From: Lucinisca nassula
Taxonomy: Eukaryota; Mollusca; Bivalvia; Lucinida; Lucinidae
Length of the DNA: 64,000 nt
NCBI GenBank assembly: GCA_963580285.1
Contig: CAUZLF010000230.1
Coordinates: forward strand, 98,567 to 162,566
Direction of reading: 5' to 3'
Within the stretch, counting starts at the first letter, position 1, and each line of letters opens with the position of its first letter. Positions 54,361-64,000 of the stretch are shown here, in pieces. Both the position numbers and the translations under genes were made by a program. The notes under the pieces were generated by a model. It was given only the letters and a program-made list of their open reading frames with translations, was not told where the DNA came from and ran no database searches.

Positions 54361-55530
54361 TTGAGATTTAACTTGTAAATTAGGCAGTTTTATCCAGCTG
54401 CGACATTCAGATGAATTTAAAGCCTTTGCTTACATTCAGTCAAGATCTTAACAGCATTTCAAAATTTCCTTCTGTTAAACTTGTTTTCTTGAAATTCCTT
54501 ATTATTCCATTGTTGCATTGAATAAGTCAAAGGGGCATAAGGATCCTGATTCTTTCCATTCTCAGGGTTTGAAACTTACACGAACAATTTCTGTCGTGAA
54601 TGAATTGATTCGTGAAGGAATTGTTTAGCCTCTCCCAATTTTAAAGTAGATCTTTTAAAATATAGAAAATCAAAGGGGGTAAACAAAGAAAATCTTTAAA
54701 TTTTAAGAAGTATAAAGACGGTGTTCACCCAACTTCCCTGTTAGCAACGTGTTGGATGAAACGCATAGTTGCACGGATGTTGACAAATTGCTCGTGATTT
54801 ATTTGCATTCTGTTGGATTTGCGATTCTGTTGAGAGTCGGCGAGGGCACTTTCCTAACCATTCTATAATCCGGACTCCGGTCTCCCGTTGTTTGCTTGTG
54901 GTAAATTCTGGACCGGGTTAAAGAGAAAGGAGTTAAGAAATTCTACTCGCCATTTGTATGACTCTGTCCAAGACTTCCAACTACTTTTAAGTGAAATAAG
55001 GAAAGTTGAGCAGGAAGAAGTTTCTAGTTCTAGGCCTGCAGCGGAGTCAAAGGTTGCTCAGCAGCAGAGTGGTCAAGCATCAGCTGTTGATTCGAACACT
55101 CAGTGGCTGAAGCAAATGACTGAGCTGATGTCTAGAATGAAAACACTAGAACAGAAACTAGGAGCTCAACAACAATCCTTTCACTCGTCTGGTTCTTCTC
55201 CTCGCCCTTCTTCTTTTCAAAATGGGTATAACTCACAATTTTCGCGTGACAGGGTTAAGGGTTTTCAATGAGGTTCTTGGTGAGGTAACTATGGTAGGGG
55301 TCAACAGAATTATAATACTAACTTTCAAAATCAAAACAATTTTAAAAACCAAAACGGTAATTTTCAAAATCAGAACAATAATTTTCAAAATCATGGAAAT
55401 TACCAAAATAATCGCGGTAATAGTAGGGGTGGTCCCTCAAGGGACCGTGGCCGCGGTGGCGCTAGCGGCCGTGGTGCTGGTCGTGGTGGCGGCACCGAGA
55501 GTGACAACCAGTATTTAAACTGTTAACTTC
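54361..55530 (+). pseudogene. Gag (G3)
   Basis: Decayed to about 54880, then open at 54888-55271: LYDSVQDFQLLLSEIRKVEQ and MTELMSRMKTLEQKL, a coiled-coil capsid tail. Beyond a stop at 55269 the next frame gives Asn/Gln-rich repeats (NFQNQNN) and an Arg/Gly-rich end (RGRGGASGRGAGRGGG), a likely nucleic-acid-binding nucleocapsid without a visible CCHC knuckle. Confidence 0.65.
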
Positions 55531-56305
55531 CTCTGTAGTGGGGCAAACAGAGAAAGTAGGTAGTGAGTCTATACAATGCCCCAGTTCTGTTAAACCTTCT
55601 TTAATAGAGCGTATGGTTTGTTCTGCCAACGAAGGACAGATTAACATTCAAGGTGTGATATCAACTGGTTTGATTGATTTAGGCGCAATGAGTTCATCAA
55701 TTTCAGAAACATTTTTATAATTCTTTAGACCCTTTGCCAGTGTTACATGACATTTCTGAATTTGGTTTAGCTGTTGTCAGTGCTGGAGGTAGTCATCTTC
55801 AATACAAAGGCTATTTTATAGCCAATATTTCTGTGCCTTCTTTGGGGGTTCTTTAATTACAGTTCCTCTTCTGATAGTATCAGACACTGATTATAACAGT
55901 AAAGTTCCAGCAATCATTGGTACGAATGTGATCTGACTGTTTAAGCAGGATAAGCCACCATCGGATGTGCCGGCAGAATGTCAGACTGCCTTTGATAGCA
56001 TGTGCGATGATGGTTTGCCTGTCAAAATAACAAGCAATTATCGCATTCGTATCAACCCTCAGGAAATAAAAACTTTCCATGGTATAGCTAGAAAATCAAA
56101 TGACATTGAATGTGCAGTGACAGAGCATACCAATGGTTCCATTTCAGGAAATTTGACAATTTGTCAAAGGGTTGTTTATCTTAAAGGCCCAGGTACGACT
56201 ATTAGGGTTCCTGTTAGAGTTTGTAATTTGTCGGCCAAGGTTGTTGAAATTCCCCCTAAGTCTATTCTGTGTACTTTAACAAGTGTGAATGTTGTTGATG
56301 CATGA
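55531..56305 (+). pseudogene. Protease region (G3)
   Basis: GVISTGLIDLGAMSSSIS (about 55651-55710) aligns with the aspartic-protease active-site loop, but the usual D-[ST]-G-A reads DLGA, so a catalytic-loop residue is changed. A frameshift follows at 55718. ORF 55967-56305 is the linker between protease and RT, with an NYRIRINPQEIKTFHGIARK segment typical of such elements. Confidence 0.6.
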
Positions 56306-57400
56306 ACACCTGATTCCTCGCAGAAACAGGAAAAGTCCTCTACAATTATTCCTAACTTGAGTGACCAGGTAGATAAACAAATTATGTCTTCTGAACAGCT
56401 TTCAAAAGCGAAGCATGTTTTGGAAAATTTGTCTGACATATATTCTACCAGTTCTACCGATCTTGGTAGAACAGATCTTGGAAAAGCATAAAATAAAGAT
56501 TACAGATTATACTCCATTTAAGGATCCCTACCGAAGGACACCTCCTTAAATGTATGAAGAAGTAAGGTTTCATATTAAAGAAATGCTGGAAGCTGATGCT
56601 ATCAGACCTTCTGAAAGTCCCTTCTCTTCCAACGTAGTTTTAGTTAGGAAGAAAGATAGCAGTTTGCGATTTTGTATCTACTTCCGTAAAATAAATAGCT
56701 GAAAATGAGGGACGCTTACACTCTACCTCGTATCGATGATACAAAAAATACATTAATAGGATCTAAATACTTTTCGACGCTTGATCTCCGTAGTGGATAC
56801 TGGCAAGGAGAGGTAGAGGAAGAAGATAAGCATTTAACGGCATTCACAGTGGGAAATCTAGGGTTCTATGAATGTCAGCGCATGTCTATTGGATTAACCA
56901 ATGCTCCAGCATCGTTTCAACGTTTAATTGAGCGACATGCGTCTCAAAGAATGCCTTATTTTCTTAGACGACATACTGATCTTTTCAGAGACCTTTGAAG
57001 ACCACTAAGACAGGCTGGAAGCAGCTTTTAGTAGACTGAAACAACACGATCTAACGCTTAAGCCCTCTAAGTGCGAATTCTTCAAAACCAGTGTCAGTTA
57101 TTTAGGTCATGTCGTCAGTCAAGATGGTGTAGAAACAGACTCTGACAAATTATGGCTTTGACTTCTTGGCCTGTACCACAAAATGTTGAACAACTAAGGT
57201 CATTTCTTGGTTTTACGGGTTTTTACCGTCGTTTTATTAAAGATTATGCCCGTTTAGCTAAGCCCTTGAATGATCTTTTAGTTTGGCACTGCACAAATCC
57301 TGGTTCAGACCATCAGAAGAAGAAGAAGAAGAAGAGGGATAAAGTCCTTTGGCAGTGGGATGCATTACAGCGGAGTGCTTTTGACACTTAAAAGGAGAAA
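56306..57400 (+). pseudogene. Reverse transcriptase (G3)
   Basis: Recognisable blocks in shifting frames: a decayed VLVRKKD segment near 56640, AYTLPRIDDT, STLDLRSGYWQGEVEEED (first Asp), MSIGLTNAPASFQRL, then the YxDD box is lost (RRHTDLF). Downstream, LGFTGFYRRFIKDYARLAKP marks the thumb. A (GAA)n expansion at 57317-57337 adds a Lys run before the RNase H boundary. Confidence 0.8.
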
Positions 57401-57849
57401 TTATCATCTCCAGTCCTGGCATATGCCGATTTTAAACGCCCTTTATTGTGCAAACCGATGCCTCGACCGAAGGTCTTGGTGCAGTGTTATATCAAGTACA
57501 AGACAGCCTTGAACGCGTTATCGCTTATGCCAGTAGAGGACTTCGAAGCAGTGAAAAAAATTATCCTGCTCACAAATTAGAATTTCTCTGCTTAAAATGG
57601 GCAGTGACAGAGAAATTCCATGATTACTTATATGGTAATCAGTTTGATGTTGCAACAGACAACAATCCCCTTACTTATGTTTTTTCATCTGCCAAGTTAG
57701 ATGCTACTGGTCAAACATGGCTGGCAGCTCTTGGCTCTTTTAATTTTAAACTCATTTACAGAAGCGGCAAGGCTAATGGGGATGCGGATTGTAGACGCCC
57801 TCAAGAGCAAACAGAAATGTTTTCTGACGTGGTATATGCAGTTTGTTAG
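57401..57849 (+). pseudogene. RNase H (G3)
   Basis: MQTDASTEGLGAVLYQ with the first Asp, then HKLEFLCLKWAV (Glu), VATDNNPLTYVF (Asp) and KLIYRSGKANGDADCRRP at the C-terminus. Open for 133 codons, entered by a frameshift at about 57448 and ending at TAG. Confidence 0.85.
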
Positions 57850-60005
57850 GCTTATACTGTTAAAAGGGATTCTTGCCCTTATGCTGAGACATTAGTGATT
57901 ACTAGTGCATCTCAGATGTTCAAACAGACAAAGTTTTGCAATCAACTGATATTCAAAATGTGGATTGGGCCAACGAACAGGCTGCAGAAGTTACTCTAAA
58001 AAGAGTCATTCAGTTTCTTCATAATGGCTTTTATTCGACAAAGAGCGAACTATCTATGGAAACCCCTGAGGTTCTTAGTTATAACTAAAGAGTGGAAAAA
58101 ACTCTGTTTTTATTGGTTCTGTATCGTACAGAAGTACTGAACTTGATGGCCAACAGACAAAACAGTTAATTTTACCCTTTAGATTTAAATATATTGTCCT
58201 TAAACATTTACATGACGATGTCGGTCATAAAGGCCGCGACCGTACATTGTCATTGGTTCGTTCTCGGTTCTTTTGGCCAGGATTGGAGTCTGATGTTGAA
58301 ACAAAAGTCAAGTCCTGTGAAAGATGCATAAAACGTAAACCTCCAGAAAGACCTAGTGCTAAGTTGGTGAACATTGTTAGTCACCAACCAACCTGCATGG
58401 ATTTCTATCTTTAGAAAGGTCAAAAGGAGGTCATGAGCATGTTCTGGTTATAACAGATCATTTCACCAGATATGCACAGGCTTTTCCCACTAGGAATCAG
58501 CTAGCCATAGAAATATATCAGCATGATGCTTCCACGCAGAGCTGAATCCGACCCGCACACGAGTACTGGTAAACCGCTTAGGGGATCTAAGCCTGCCCAG
58601 GCAACGCGGTGCGCACGAGTCGGACAGTCCATGCTAATAAACCCTATAGGTTTCATTGGGCGACATGGCTTGAGATGTCATTTCATCTCAATGTCGGGTA
58701 AAAGTCCCACAAAATTGGAAGCAACGCCACCAAAATGACCTTTACAGTGTTGACGGGGACGGGGACGTTAAACCTCAAATCAAACAAAAATCAGCTAGCC
58801 AAAACTACTGCAAAGATTCTCTTCGAGAACTTCATAGTTCACTACGGCTTTCCTGCTTGCCTTCATAGTGATCAGGGGAGAAACTTGAAAAGTAATGTTA
58901 TCAAAGAGCTCTGCAGTCTAGATGGTGTGGAAAAGTCCAGGACTACCCAATACCATGCTATGGGGAACGGAATGACAGAACGGTTTAACCAGACTTTGCT
59001 TAATATGTTAGGCACTTTAGTGGAACATCAGAAGCAAGACTGGAAGTCTTATGTCGCCCCATTAGTGCACTCTTATAATGCCACCAAACATTATAGCACA
59101 GGCTATTCGTCATTTTTTTTTAATGTTTGGAAGACATTCGAGGCTAGCTGTTGATGCATATTTGGGTCTAAATAATGACCAAGACCCAGTAATATCTTCA
59201 AAGGAGCATTATGCTACCAAATTGAAGCGGCTCCAATTCGCATATAAAGTTACCTCCAAAGAAGACAAAGGAGCGCCGCCCGGAATAAAGCAGGTTACGA
59301 CCTCAAAGTACGGGAAGCAGCTTTGGACCGTGTTCTTGTCAGGCTGGTTGGTCTGAGAGGCAAACAGAAATTGGCTGACAAGTGCGAGAAAAGCCCTTAT
59401 ATTGTTGTTTCTCAACCTATAAACAACATCCCTGTTTATAAGGTTCAAAAAGAATCTGACGAGTCCTGCATCAGAACCTTACATAAGAATATGCTTCTCC
59501 CATTTTCAGTCATTCCTGTTAAATCTGAGGTTTCAGAACCAACGATTACGCCGAGGCGTCCTCCTAGGAATCATGTACAGCCCAGTTACAATTCAGATAC
59601 TGAGGAATCAGATTCTGACCAGTCAGAGTCTGCTTTCCAGTCATTGTGCAAGTACATTATTCCTGCAAGGGGAAGCCTCTCAGTCCAGTCAATGTTTCCA
59701 GTTTTGCCTCCAGTGTTGTTGAAGCTCAGTCAACCGGTTCCGGAAGTGAGTCTTCTTCAAATTTTGGTAGAAGTCATGTTTCAGATAGAGGTTGTGGAGG
59801 TACGAGTGTGCCAGGCGAAAGCTGTCAATCTGTTTCTCAAACTGGCACAAGTATCCCATCTGGATATACTCAATCTCCATCACCCGTCACTACTCCTCAG
59901 CCCAGACGTCCTGGTCGTGTGCGTCTTCCGCCAGACCGTTTTGGAGATTGGCTCATGAATCAACACACTGTTGATGATTCTGAGTTACAGGAGTGGTTTG
60001 TTTAG
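57850..60005 (+). pseudogene. Integrase and C-terminal tail (G3), with retroposon insertion
   Basis: H2C2 zinc-binding region near 58190-58340 (KHLHDDVGHKGRDRTL ... CERCIKR), core start near 58400-58500 ([16 protein letters not shown]), insertion 58508-58788, then CLHSDQGRN with the second Asp and GNGMTERFNQTLLN with the Glu. After 59154 a frameshift leads to the C-terminal domain (59323-59520, RVLVRLVGLRGKQKLADK) and a long Ser/Pro-rich tail ending RRPGRVRLPPDRFGDWLMN. Interrupted and frameshifted, hence inactive. Confidence 0.85.
58508..58788 (+). mobile_element. AAAC-tailed retroposon, complete, with 13-bp target duplication
   Basis: Flanked by AATCAGCTAGCCA at 58495-58507 and 58789-58801. 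281 bp: GCTTCCACGCAGAGCTGAAT, ACGAGTACTGGTAAACCGC, CCAATTT-type segment inverted as AAAATTGGAAGC, GTTAAACCTCAAATCAAACAAA tail. No coding and no clear tRNA head, so its mobilising LINE is unknown. The best-delimited copy of this family. Confidence 0.9.
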
Positions 60006-60385
60006 TTTTTTTTTAAATTAAATTGTGAAAATTCTGATTTTTTTATTATATAAACAGGGGAGAATGTCATATGGTTTAATTACTGTATTGTTTTAAATAC
60101 ACAAAACAATATGCTGAGTGAAGTGCATTTGAATAATATATTCAGTGTTGCTAGACACAAATTATCATATCTAATTTTCTATGTGTTGTGCATTGAATTG
60201 TGCATTGTGCATTGAATTGTGCAGCTATTTATTTCTGCATGTTGTGCTTCTTCCAGAAGCAATCACTTCACAAATTTGAATAACATTGTAAATACAAAGC
60301 AAGCTGTGATAAATTTATTCATTGTATGACATTGTATTACACTCATATATTGTCTGTGTACTTACATAAAATTGGAAATGTCCCT

Positions 60386-60397
60386 GACAGGGGAGAA
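60386..60397 (+). promoter_or_regulatory. Polypurine tract of G3
   Basis: ACAGGGGAGAA directly before TGTCATAG of the 3' LTR. Confidence 0.75.
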
Positions 60398-60626
60398 TGT
60401 CATAGATGTAGTTTGTTGGTTCGGTCCGGTTTTAGGTGTCGTGTTTCCGACGCACACCAGCAAGCTAACTAGTCTGTATTTTATGTCCTTGACCTTGCTG
60501 CAAGAAATTCAGCACCTGACACGTATAACAATGTAACGGTAAAATTCTTGTTTTACCTATCATTTTAATGTTTTTAGCGTTGCCAGGGTGAATGCTTTTG
60601 TATGGCTGGCTATTCTAACTCTCTAA
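60398..60626 (+). repeat. 3' LTR of G3, truncated
   Basis: Matches the first 230 bp of the 5' LTR up to CTAACTCTCTAA, then the tandem array starts with TAAAAATC. Confidence 0.9.
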
Positions 60627-62424
60627 TAAAAATCAAATATGAGTTCCTTTAAGAGCAATGAAAACATTCATAAGAAAGAAGATGGGTCATACTACGTAGT
60701 TTCGGCTAATAAAGCCTCATCAGTGACCCTGTAGTGATCCGGCGAAGAAAGCCTGAGGAAACATACTGCAATTTTGCGAATTTCGAATAGGCAATCGATT
60801 CAAAGATTGATATAAATCAAAATGGGGTCCAAATAATTAAAAACTGTCTAGAATATGAATATCAACCAATAATTTATTTCTGATTTCTCAGAATATGCAC
60901 GCTGATCTCAAAGGACCAAAAGTAAAAAATAAACTGCACTATGGTTGATGTACGGGGAGACGTTTTACGGCCGCCACACGGCACAACACCAGCTGCAGTG
61001 AAGGCAAATAAAAATCAAATATGAGTTCCTTTAAGAGCAATGAAAACATTCATAAGAAAGAAGATGGGTCATACTACGTAGTTTCGGCTAATAAAGCCTC
61101 ATCAGTGACCCTGTAATGATCCGGCAAAGAAAGCCAGAGGAAACATACTGCAATTTTGCGAATTTCGAATAGGCAATCGATTCAAAGATTGATATAAATC
61201 AAAATGGGGTCCAAATAATTAAAAACCTGTCTAGAATATGAGTCTAAACCAATAATTTATTTCTGATTTCTCAGAATATTCACGCTGATCTCAAAGGACC
61301 AAAAGTAAAATATAAACTGCACTATGGTTGATGTACGGGGAGACGTTTTACGGCCGCCACACGGCACAACACCAGCTGCAGTGAAGGCAAATAAAAATCA
61401 AATATGAGTTCCTTTAAGAGCAATGAAAACATTCATAAGAAAGAAGATGGGTCATACTACATAGTTTCGGCTAATAAAGCCTCATCAGTGACCCTGTAAT
61501 GATCCGGCAAAGAAAGCCAGAGGAAACATACTGCAATTTGCGAATTTCGAATAGGCAATCGATTCAAAGATTGATATAAATCAAAATGGGGTCCAAATAA
61601 TTAAAAACCTGTCTAGAATATGAGTCTAAACCAATAATTTATTTCTGATTTCTCAGAATATTCAAGCTGGTCTCAAAGGACCAAAAGTAAAATATAAACT
61701 GCACTATGGTTTATGTACGGGGAGACGTTTTACGGCCGCCGCACGGCACAACACCAGCTGCAGTGAAGGCAAATAAAAATCAAATATGAGTTCCTTTAAG
61801 AGCAATGAAAACATTCATAAGAAAGAAGATGGGTCATACTACGTAGTTTCGGCTAATAAAGCCTCATCAGTGACCCTGTAATGATCCGACAAAGAAAGCC
61901 AGAGGAAACATACTGCCATTTTGCGAATTTCGAATAGGCAATCGATTCAAATATTAATATAAATCAAAATGGGGTCCAAATAATTAAAAACCTGTCTAGA
62001 ATATGAGTCTAAACCAATAATTTATTTCTGATTTCTCAGAATGTTCACACTGATCTCAAAGGACCAAAAGTAAAATATAAACTGCACTATGGTTGATGTA
62101 CGGGGAGACGTTTTACGGCCGCCACTCGGCACAACACCAGCTGCAGTGAAGGCAAAAAAAAATCAAAAATGAGTTCCTTTAAGAGCAATGGAAAGATTCA
62201 TAAGAAAGAAGATGGGGCATACCACGTAGTTTCGGCTAATAAAGCCTCATCAGTGACCCTGTAATGATCCGGCAAAGAAAGCCAGAGGAAACATACAGCA
62301 ATTTTGCGAATTTCGAATAGGCAGTCGATTCAAAGACTGATATAAATCAAAATGGGGTCCAAATAATTAAAAACATGTCTAGAATATGAGTCCAAACCAA
62401 TAATTATTTCCGATTTCTCAGAAT
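60627..62424 (+). repeat. Tandem array, 382-bp unit, about 4.7 copies
   Basis: GAGTTCCTTTAAGAGCAATG starts at 60641, 61023, 61406, 61788 and 62171 (period 382-383). Units contain GTAGTTTCGGCTAATAAAGC, CCTCATCAGTGACCCTGTA and GGGGAGACGTTTTACGGCCG. Non-coding. The array begins with the same TAAAAATC as the insertion at 31819. Confidence 0.95.
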
Positions 62425-62702
62425 ATGAAGTCTCTCTCATAACAAAACAAAAACAGATCAGCCACAAGTGTTGAGCAATTAGTACCCATCGGAATACCCA
62501 CAACTTGTCTAAATAACTTAGTACCAAATCTTATGTAAATATTGTCAAGTAGAAAGGTGAGAGCTTCACACACCTTCTGACATGACCATAAAGTATAGTT
62601 TTTATGCTCTTCAGAAGTAAAAAACGTATTTCTTACATTACATGCAAGATAGAGGGAGTCTTCCCTATGAAATGTCCATTCAATTAAATCATTTAGTTGC
62701 AA
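62425..62702 (-). pseudogene. Penelope-like RT fragment, copy r
   Basis: Minus-strand ORF with NDLIEWTFHREDSLYLACNV, TLWSCQKVC, VVGIPMGTNCSTLVADLF (motif B) and CYERDF. Bounded on one side by the tandem array and on the other by a retroposon; neither the tip nor motif C is present. Confidence 0.85.
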
Positions 62703-63085
62703 TAAATCATAAGCCTGCCCAGTGTGGATAAGTAAACTGACAAGCTCAAAAATGACCTAAATAGTGTTGACTGGGCCAATACAAACTAACATTTGTAAAT
62801 CGACCCCGTCCATCATGGCATGGAGAACTAGATTGAGCTGCATGGTGCTTCCATGCAGAGCTGAATCCGACCACACACGAGTACTGGTAAACCGCAAAGA
62901 GGTGTGCGTCAGGTCGTCCAATGCATGTAAACCTTCTGGTTTCATTACACAGTAGGGCTTGAGATGTCATTTCGCCTCAATGTCGGGTAAAAGTCCCACA
63001 AAATTGGAAGAAACGTCTCCAAAATGACATTAGTGATTGACATGGACATTAAACCCCAATTAAAACAAACAAACAAACAAAAACA
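62703..63085 (+). mobile_element. AAAC-tailed retroposon, diverged and rearranged
   Basis: GCTTCCATGCAGAGCTGAATC to AAACCCCAATTAAAACAAAC (AAAC)n. Its first ~120 bp contain an extra partial copy of the 3' end (AAAATGACCTAAATAGTGTTGAC). Confidence 0.75.
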
Positions 63086-64000
63086 AGCATTTGTAAGAAC
63101 TTGTTTACAATGCTAGCTCATGTTTATACCGAGTATATGACAGTTTTTAAACATCACACTAGTAAAGGCAAGCGCGCAGGGTAAGGAACAAACGCACATG
63201 ATAAGGAAATTTTTCCGCTCAGGATAAGAAAGAAAATGGCGGAGTCGGCATCACATGTGCAGGTTTGTTGTTGTTCCAGAGCTCGTGTTATGGTTACTAA
63301 TCAATAAGGCTGCTCACATTAGCTTCACGGAAGACACATATTATTCACAAATTTATCTTCGATGGTCCGAATTCGACAGTTACACCCTGTCAAATGGAGA
63401 ACCGGACGCAGTGGAGCTACTCAACCACGAAATCTCATTATTTTACATGAACCGCTCTTCTGGGAGTATGGCGTGCATTTTTTTGTTGGTTGTAGACATA
63501 CACATGATAAATCGGACTGTGGCAAATACGATTTAAGGACAATTTGAAATTGGAAGACCCACAGTGAGAAATCCTAGTTCCATTTTCAATACAACGCCCA
63601 CGGGCAAGGAAATGGGTACAACGCATATGATAAGACACGAAATTTTCCGGGGAAAATGGTAGTTGTACGGTCGTAGCACTAGTAAATTTCCATCTCAGAT
63701 TAGGTTTTCCGATCTTAATAATTAGTCCTACATAGTTCAAAGCACCAAGTGTGACCTTTAGGAAACGTTCAAAGTCTGTGTGCCTTGTCTTGGCATGTGC
63801 ATTGCTTTGGTTCTAGCAATGTAATCATCCCCTATGGGGGATAGATGGATTGGTTTCATCGCGATCATGAATTAGAGAAATGATGTCCATGCAGTATTTC
63901 TGGTAGAAAATTGTATGTTTATTTTTTATTTGGCTGAAAATAAGGTACATAACTTCGCCAAATTCGAGAAACATACATATTGCATGGTCATTAAAGGGCC
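63086..64000. other. Unrecognised sequence; possible host-gene start
   Basis: Not similar to the repeats above. ATG at 63236 in a good context (GAAAATGGCGG) opens nine codons (MAESASHVQ) ending at CAG|GTTTGT, a plausible 5' splice site. The ORFs 63255-63536 (+) and 63438-63740 (-) match nothing I know. A loose direct repeat (CATGATAAGGAAATTTT / CATATGATAAGACACGAAATTTT) is at about 63198 and 63623. Confidence 0.25.

Larger units (their letters stand above)
51166..60626 (+). mobile_element. Ty3/gypsy LTR retrotransposon G3, canonical order
   Basis: 5' LTR 51166-52193, primer-binding site, long leader, gag, protease, RT, RNase H, integrase, polypurine tract and the first 229 bp of the 3' LTR (60398-60626), where a tandem array interrupts it. 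By eye the overlapping LTR parts differ at about a tenth of positions, so this insertion is older than G2. Many stops and frameshifts. Confidence 0.85.

Noticed and set aside
60627..62424. CRISPR-like array
   Set aside because: Units are 382 bp, contiguous and without unique spacers; eukaryotic tandem repeat.

Overview
The window is eukaryotic, repeat-dominated DNA. It has no operon-like coding, no intact host gene, and almost every long ORF belongs to a retroelement. The mix (Penelope-like elements with a CxC linker, Ty3/gypsy elements, a 2A-bearing LINE, AAAC-tailed short retroposons, tandem-repeat elements and foldback MITEs) fits a marine invertebrate, most likely a bivalve mollusc. The species cannot be named from sequence alone.

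Layout. 1-4536: 3' part of a Ty3/gypsy element (G1) whose integrase lies upstream of reverse transcriptase (RT), with an intact 3' LTR. 4537-10640: a tRNA-headed SINE and several Penelope-like copies. 10903-17402: a minus-strand LINE (ORF1, then ORF2 = hydrophobic leader + 2A-like motif + endonuclease + RT) carrying two foldback MITEs. 17884-23447: short retroposons, Penelope-like pieces and MITEs, ending at an assembly gap. 23807-41041: an RTE-type LINE split by a complete minus-strand Ty3/gypsy element (G2, 24075-40523, about 2.5-kb LTRs, 5-bp target duplication), itself split by three Penelope-like insertions, two of which carry further insertions. 41042-48171: more Penelope-like copies, a PIF/ISL2EU-type transposase relic, retroposons and a palindromic MITE. 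48695-50990: a non-autonomous TIR element with internal ~315-bp repeats. 51166-60626: a third Ty3/gypsy element (G3) in the usual gag-PR-RT-RH-INT order. 60627-62424: a tandem array of ~382-bp units, then a Penelope-like fragment, a retroposon and about 0.9 kb of unrecognised sequence.

The dominant family is a Penelope-like retroelement that I assign to the Naiad type, with over 20 pieces on both strands. Its coding part starts with a CxC linker and continues into an RT with GIPMGTNCAP and YLDD motifs. No GIY-YIG endonuclease is present because every copy is 5'-truncated. In all three copies that reach the upstream RT region, the frame is interrupted at the same codon by TGA; in the 30224 copy it is the only interruption over about 1.1 kb. 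Since selenoprotein-coding Naiads are known in clams and spiders, a recoded (selenocysteine) codon is the leading idea, with an inherited nonsense codon as the alternative.

Other points of interest: two different gypsy families with integrase before RT (Gmr1-like order), a heat-shock-element array in the G1 LTR, CRE-like motifs in the G2 LTR, a 2A-like motif behind a hydrophobic leader in the LINE, micro-insertions made only of the last 20-26 nt of the Penelope-like element, and a tandem-repeat family that inserts into other repeats with few or no other sequences. All element genes seen are broken or truncated except short conserved segments; active relatives probably sit elsewhere in the genome.
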